Assembly (NCBI RefSeq): GCF_001751365.1
Contig: NZ_LJGT01000041.1
Location: 62,729 to 126,728 of the forward strand
Source: Streptomyces abyssalis
Lineage (GTDB): Bacteria > Actinomycetota > Actinomycetes > Streptomycetales > Streptomycetaceae
Direction of reading: 5' to 3'
Length of the DNA: 64,000 nucleotides
Every line of letters begins with the position of its first letter. Within the stretch, counting starts at the first letter, position 1. The translations under genes were made by a program, and so were the position numbers. Of the stretch, positions 60,122 through 64,000 are shown one piece after another. The notes below the pieces were generated by a model that worked only from the letters and a program-made list of their open reading frames with translations, was not told the DNA's origin and made no database searches.

Positions 60122-60139
60122 TATTAGCACGAACTAATA
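60122..60139. promoter_or_regulatory. Palindromic operator at the higBA promoter
   Basis: Perfect repeat TATTAG-CACGAA-CTAATA, which overlaps the TAATAT -10 element of the minus strand. It is well placed for autorepression by the antitoxin and is AT-rich in a GC-rich context. Confidence 0.72.
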
Positions 60140-60226
60140 CCTCTGTTGGCCTATTGGGCGTCGGCTGCTAACTTGACGTGGCCCTGTCGAAACGGGGTTG
60201 GTGAACCGGAGACCGAAGGAGTTCGG

Positions 60227-60769
60227 GTGCGCAGGTCAGCGCGGAGTGCGGCGGCGGTGGCCGCGGCAGCGGCGATCGCGCTGCTGCTGAGCGGCTGCGG
60301 AAGCGGCGACGACACCGGCGGCAAGGACGACGGCGGCGGAGGCGAGCAGGAGAAGTCCGCGCCGCCCTCGGAGTCCGCGTCCCCGTCCGAGCCGTCGCCG
60401 GACCAGCCCTCCGAGGACGACGCCCCCGAGGGCGGCTCGGGCGACGGCGGTGACGGCGGCTCCGGCAAGGCGGGCAAGCTGGCGGGCGTCTGGAAGGCGA
60501 AGGGCAAGCAGTACGTGCTCACCTTCGTCGGCGACGAGGTCACGCTGCTCCGCGTGAAGGGGCGGAACTGCACGGGCGGCCTGGGCGGCGCGGACGGACG
60601 GTCGCTGAACCTCAAGTGCCCGGACGGCGGGGACCAGACCCGTACGAACGGCACGGTCGGCGCCGTCAAGGGCAAGTCGGTGAAGGTGAGTTGGAAGGGC
60701 GGCCCGACCGAGGTCTACGCCCGTGTCACCGACGTCCCCGTGGAGCTGCCCGAGAGCCCGGAGTCCTGA
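60227..60769 (+). CDS. Putative lipoprotein
   Basis: Exported lipid-anchored protein, 180 residues. The signal peptide ends in lipobox LLSGCG with the lipidated Cys near 24. A low-complexity Gly/Asp/Glu/Ser/Pro linker follows (about 25-80), then a small beta domain from LAGVWKAKGKQYVLTFVGDE to VYARVTDVPVELPE, perhaps a lipocalin-like or Thr-rich sandwich. AAGGAG six bases before the GTG at 60227 decides the start. Family not recognised beyond Streptomyces-type lipoproteins. Confidence 0.78.
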   Translation: MRRSARSAAAVAAAAAIALLLSGCGSGDDTGGKDDGGGGEQEKSAPPSESASPSEPSPDQPSEDDAPEGGSGDGGDGGSGKAGKLAGVWKAKGKQYVLTFVGDEVTLLRVKGRNCTGGLGGADGRSLNLKCPDGGDQTRTNGTVGAVKGKSVKVSWKGGPTEVYARVTDVPVELPESPES

Positions 60770-60878
60770 CGGAGGACGGCCACGGGCGTCAGGACCGGAC
60801 GGAGTCCGGGGCGGGCATCGGGACCGAAACGGAGTCCGGGGCCGTCGTCGGCCACCGTGCCGGTGGGAGAATCGGGCA

Positions 60879-61418
60879 ATGACGACCGGCGCCGGTGACT
60901 TCGAACTGACCGTGGAGGAGCTGCGCGTCGTGGCCCGCTACGTGGCGGAGAGTGCTCAGGAAGTACTTCCGGTGTTCGAGGAGGGGGTTCCCGGTGATAC
61001 TCGGCCTCGTGCGGCCGTCGACGCTGCCTGGGAGTTCGTGAACGGGGCGAGAAGGACCAGACTGCAGCGCGTTGCCGCGTTGGACGCACACCGCGCGGCG
61101 AGGGAAGCCCCCACCGAAGCCGCACGTCTCGCTGCGCGCGCCGCCGGAGACGCCGCAGCTGCCGCGTATCTGCACCCCATCGCGAAGGCCACCCAGGTAG
61201 GTCACCTCCTGCGCGGTGCTGCGTGCGCGGCCCGCGTGGCCGAGTTGCGCGCAGGCGGCGACCCGAACGCCGCAGACAGGCTCCTGGAGCAGGCCAGGCG
61301 ACGCGCCTCGCCGGTCCTCATCGACGTCCTTGACCGGTATCCGCCTGCGCCGGCAGGCAGGAGCCGCGTTGCCCACCTGATGAGCAGCCTGGACGCTTCC
61401 CTGCGTACATCGCGCTGA
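60879..61418 (+). CDS. Imm5-like helical protein (putative immunity-type)
   Basis: Cytoplasmic all-alpha protein, 179 residues. From memory it resembles the actinobacterial family labelled putative immunity protein or wrongly exonuclease SbcC. FELTVEELRVVARYVAESAQ, FEEGVPGDTRPRAAVDAAWEF, AHRAAREAPTEAARLAARAA, AYLHPIAKATQVGHLLRGAA are its blocks. No partner toxin is adjacent, so immunity is doubtful. ATG at 60879 has GGTGGGAG upstream. It is convergent with the FAH gene; a short hairpin GTCACGG/CCGTGAC lies at 61435-61451. Confidence 0.72.
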   Translation: MTTGAGDFELTVEELRVVARYVAESAQEVLPVFEEGVPGDTRPRAAVDAAWEFVNGARRTRLQRVAALDAHRAAREAPTEAARLAARAAGDAAAAAYLHPIAKATQVGHLLRGAACAARVAELRAGGDPNAADRLLEQARRRASPVLIDVLDRYPPAPAGRSRVAHLMSSLDASLRTSR

Positions 61419-61510
61419 GGAACACCGTGGGGACGTCACGGGTGCCGTGACCGGCTGACGATCACGAAGCCGTGAGCCGCCGGCGTCGTCCGCTGTCGCG
61501 GGCCGCGGAG

Positions 61511-62440
61511 TTACCCGGCGGCGCGCCGTTCGCGGCGGAGGAGGGGGTTGTCGACCGCTTCGGTAAGCCAGTCGAGCCGGGACTGATCGCCGACCACCGG
61601 GTTCGTCAGCCGGCCGACGCCCTCGATCTCGATCTCGGCGGTGTCGCCGTGCCGCAGCGTGAAGTCCATGCCGGGGACGATGCCGGTGCCCGTCGCCAGC
61701 ACGGCGCCGTCGGGGAACGGCTGGGCGTGCCACAGGTATCCGGCCAAGGCGTGCGGGTCACGGTGGAAGGCGGCGGTCGAGGTCTCGCCCTCGAAGACGG
61801 CCGCACCGTCGCGGCTGATGGTGAGGGTGATCCGGAGCGCGCTCACATCGTCCAGCTCCCATGCGGGGACGATGCCGGACGAGACGGCCGCGCTGCCGCC
61901 GTAGATCTTCGCCTGGGGCAGATACAGGGGGTTCTCGCCCTCGATGGTGCGGGAACTCACGTCGTCGGTGACGACGTAACCCACGGTCTCAGCCCGGCTG
62001 TTGAGGACGAGCCCCAGTTCGGGTTCGGGCACGTTCAGCTCGGAGTCGTCGCGTACGGCGACGGGTTCGCCGTCGGTCACGATCCGCCACGGCTGCGCCT
62101 TGAAGAAGAGCTCGGGCCGTTCGGCGTCGTAGACGCGCTCGTAGATGGACTGTTCGGTGCTCTCCGCGACGCGGGCCTCGCGTGAGCGTTCGTAGGTGAC
62201 GCCGGCCGCCCACAGCTCCATCAGCCCGTCCAGCGGCGGCAGCAGGACGACGCCGCCCTCGGAGAAGACGGGGGGCCCGCCGGCGGTCCGCTCGGTCAGG
62301 GCGCGCAGCTCGCCGACGGGGAGCCGCAGCAGATCGGCGACGCGCGGCGTGCCTTCGAAGGGGCGGACGGCCCCCGCCTCGTCCGCGATGCCGGTACGTA
62401 CGGTTCCGCTGTCGTCAGCGAAGCGCACTATGCGAGTCAT
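61511..62440 (-). CDS. Fumarylacetoacetate hydrolase family protein, probable 2,4-diketo-3-deoxy-L-fuconate hydrolase
   Basis: Metal-dependent C-C hydrolase, 309 residues. The FAH core has VTYERSREAR, FFKAQPWRIVTDGEPVAV and the metal ligands in VPEPELGLVLN (Glu139, Glu141), then YVVTDDVSSRTIEGENP with a metal Asp. GTGIVPGMDFTLRHGD is also typical. ATG at 62440 follows GAGGAG. Because it is divergent from a probable L-fuconate dehydratase, the last steps of non-phosphorylated L-fucose oxidation are the likely role. Other FAH proteins act on different diketo acids. Confidence 0.85.
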   Translation of the reverse strand: MTRIVRFADDSGTVRTGIADEAGAVRPFEGTPRVADLLRLPVGELRALTERTAGGPPVFSEGGVVLLPPLDGLMELWAAGVTYERSREARVAESTEQSIYERVYDAERPELFFKAQPWRIVTDGEPVAVRDDSELNVPEPELGLVLNSRAETVGYVVTDDVSSRTIEGENPLYLPQAKIYGGSAAVSSGIVPAWELDDVSALRITLTISRDGAAVFEGETSTAAFHRDPHALAGYLWHAQPFPDGAVLATGTGIVPGMDFTLRHGDTAEIEIEGVGRLTNPVVGDQSRLDWLTEAVDNPLLRRERRAAG

Positions 62441-62536
62441 TGCTGCTCCTCTCTGCCAGTGGCTGTGCCGGTGCCTCTTCCGTGCGTTTCCCGAGCGTGC
62501 CGCTGCGCTGCTGCTCAGCGAAGACATCAGACCGCT

Positions 62537-62557
62537 GGAACGTAACCTTCACGTTCC
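62537..62557. promoter_or_regulatory. Perfect inverted repeat between the divergent fucose genes
   Basis: Arms GGAACGT and ACGTTCC around a 7-nt centre, 97 nt from the FAH start and 183 nt from the dehydratase start. Candidate operator for a sugar-responsive regulator not encoded in the window. Confidence 0.6.
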
Positions 62558-62739
62558 GTCGTGACAAGGGGTTTCTCAACTGGTCTGGTCTGTGTTCACC
62601 GTGCAGGAGGGGTCTGGTGGACAGAACAGACATCTGACATCTTGGGTCGTGTGTTCGCTGTGCTCGCCCGTTCCCGCAGCCCGTCCCGCACCCGGCGCAG
62701 CCTTCGCAGCCCTGCCGCACGTATCAGGAGTGAGTGCCG

Positions 62740-64000
62740 ATGACCGCCCGCATCGTCGACATCGAGACGATCGACGTCCGTTTTCCCACCTCGCGCGCCC
62801 TCGACGGCTCCGACGCCATGAACGAGGCGCCCGACTACTCCGCCGCCTACGTGATCCTGCACGTCGGCGACGACGGAGACGGAGAGGGAAGCCCGGACGA
62901 CACCGCTCCGCATGTGCCCGAGGGGCACGGTTTCACGTTCACCATCGGCAGGGGAACGGATCTGGCGGTGAGCGCCGCACAGGCCATCGGACGGCGCGCC
63001 GTGGGCATGTCCGTCGACGAGATCACCGGCGACCTCGGCGCCTTCTCGCGCCACCTCCTCGGCGACAGCCAGCTGCGCTGGCTCGGCCCGGACAAGGGCG
63101 CCATCCACCTCGGCGCCGCGGCGGTCATCAACGCCGCCTGGGACCTGGCCGCCAAGCGTGCGGGCAAGCCCGTGTGGAAGCTGCTCGCCGACTTCACCCC
63201 GCGCCAGATCGTCGACCTGGTCGACTGGCGCTACCTGAGGGACGCACTCACGCCCGAGGCCGCCCTGGAGCTGCTGGAGTCGCGGGCGGCGGGCCGCGCC
63301 GAACGCGAGGCATACGTACGCGAGCACGGCTACCCCGCGTACACGACCAGCGCCGGCTGGCTCGGATACGACGACGAGAAGCTGGCGAGGCTGTGCCGCG
63401 AGGCCGTCGAGCAGGGATGGGACTCGGTCAAGCTCAAGGTGGGCGGCGACCTCGCCGACGACGTACGCCGCTGCCGCATCGCCCGCGACATCATCGGCCC
63501 CGACCGCCGGCTGATGATCGACGCCAACCAGGTGCTCGGCGTCGACGAGGCGATCGAATGGGCGGACGCGCTGCGGGAGTTCGACATCTGGTGGTTCGAG
63601 GAGCCCACCAGCCCGGACGACGTGCTCGGTCACGCCGCCATCCAGCGGCGCATCGCACCCACGCACGTCGCCACCGGCGAACACGCGCACAACGCCGTGA
63701 TGTTCAAGCAGTTCCTGCAGGCCGGTGCGATCGGCATCTGCCAGATCGACGCGTGCCGGCTCGGCGGCGTCAACGAGGCGGTTGCCGCGCTGCTGCTGGC
63801 CGCCGCTCACGACGTACCGGTGTGCCCGCACGCGGGCGGCGTCGGGCTGTGCGAACTGGTGCAGCACCTGTCGGTCTTCGACTACGTGGCGGTCAGCGGC
63901 TCCATGGAGGACCGTGTCGTGGAGTACGTCGACCATCTGCACGAGCACTTCCACGATCCCGTACGGGTCGAGGGCTCGCGCTACCGCGTGCCCGAAGTCC
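62740..64000 (+). CDS. fucD: L-fuconate dehydratase (enolase superfamily), 3' end beyond window
   Basis: Mandelate-racemase subgroup enzyme that dehydrates L-fuconate to 2-keto-3-deoxy-L-fuconate with Mg2+. The 420 visible codons cover nearly the whole protein. Active-site residues are present: K231-x-K233 in SVKLKVGGD, Asp261 in LMIDANQ, Glu287 in WWFEEPTSP, Glu314 in ATGEHAHN, and His364 in VCPHAGGVGLCE. FTFTIGRGTDL is a FucD mark. An acidic Gly/Asp insert of about 15 residues at 44-59 is not in the FucD proteins I remember. ATG at 62740 has AGGAG upstream. Divergent from the FAH gene. Confidence 0.9.
   Translation, partial: MTARIVDIETIDVRFPTSRALDGSDAMNEAPDYSAAYVILHVGDDGDGEGSPDDTAPHVPEGHGFTFTIGRGTDLAVSAAQAIGRRAVGMSVDEITGDLGAFSRHLLGDSQLRWLGPDKGAIHLGAAAVINAAWDLAAKRAGKPVWKLLADFTPRQIVDLVDWRYLRDALTPEAALELLESRAAGRAEREAYVREHGYPAYTTSAGWLGYDDEKLARLCREAVEQGWDSVKLKVGGDLADDVRRCRIARDIIGPDRRLMIDANQVLGVDEAIEWADALREFDIWWFEEPTSPDDVLGHAAIQRRIAPTHVATGEHAHNAVMFKQFLQAGAIGICQIDACRLGGVNEAVAALLLAAAHDVPVCPHAGGVGLCELVQHLSVFDYVAVSGSMEDRVVEYVDHLHEHFHDPVRVEGSRYRVPEV

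Noticed and set aside
1..64000. tRNA genes, CRISPR arrays, insertion sequences, att sites
   Set aside because: I found no cloverleaf-like sequence ending in a T-loop, no regularly spaced repeats, and no transposase or integrase.

Overview
The window is very GC-rich, uses GTG starts about as often as ATG, has many 4-nt start/stop overlaps (ATGA or GTGA), and carries genes typical of Streptomyces and close relatives: a SapA-like spore protein, a DUF4229 protein, futalosine-route menaquinone genes and a full 14-subunit nuo operon. I read it as chromosomal DNA of a Streptomyces-type actinomycete. I saw no rRNA, tRNA, CRISPR array, insertion sequence or clear prophage.

Layout. 1-6433 (minus): an exopolysaccharide operon, transcribed from a secreted protein through a GT4 glycosyltransferase, a polyprenyl glycosylphosphotransferase and an O-antigen ligase/polymerase to a MurJ-type flippase cut by the left edge. 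6613-17651: a mixed region with a GNAT acetyltransferase, a DUF4229 protein, a dicarboxylate/amino-acid symporter, an SRPBCC protein, a methyltransferase flanked by two short tandem duplications, a secreted TAP-like peptidase, an ABM monooxygenase, an MFS transporter, an aquaglyceroporin and a TMEM175-like channel. 17876-24560: a lipid locus with a TetR regulator, HtdX-like MaoC dehydratase and FabG4-like reductase, divergent from a FadA2-like thiolase and followed by an acyl-CoA ligase. A TTACT-N4-AGTAA palindrome sits between the divergent promoters. 24644-28580: an ASCH protein, a secreted lipase with a perfect operator-like palindrome, a MerR regulator and a TauD-type dioxygenase. 28910-32530: a carnitine-to-glycine-betaine operon (BKACE, carnitine dehydrogenase, betainyl-CoA thioesterase) headed by an unusual regulator with an XRE and a TetR DNA-binding domain in one chain.

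32821-41488: a SapA-like secreted protein, a zinc-ribbon membrane protein, a cold-shock protein with a structured leader, then mqnA, mqnC, an esterase, menG and menJ (menaquinone synthesis and tailoring), and an NlpC/P60 cell-wall hydrolase. 42396-59328: nuoA-N in canonical order. Two small ORFs bridge nuoB/nuoC and nuoG/nuoH with exact 4-nt overlaps at both ends, and a TGTGA-N6-TCACA site that also fits the Rex operator lies upstream of nuoA. The mqn/men genes and nuo fit together: menaquinone is the electron acceptor for this complex I. 59412-64000: a HigBA-type toxin-antitoxin pair with a putative operator, a lipoprotein, an Imm5-like helical protein, and a divergent FAH hydrolase / L-fuconate dehydratase pair (L-fucose oxidation), the latter cut by the right edge.

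I did not find a clearly unprecedented multi-gene system. The most unusual items are the XRE-TetR fusion regulator of the carnitine operon, the two bridging ORFs inside nuo, and several operator-like palindromes that suggest testable regulators.
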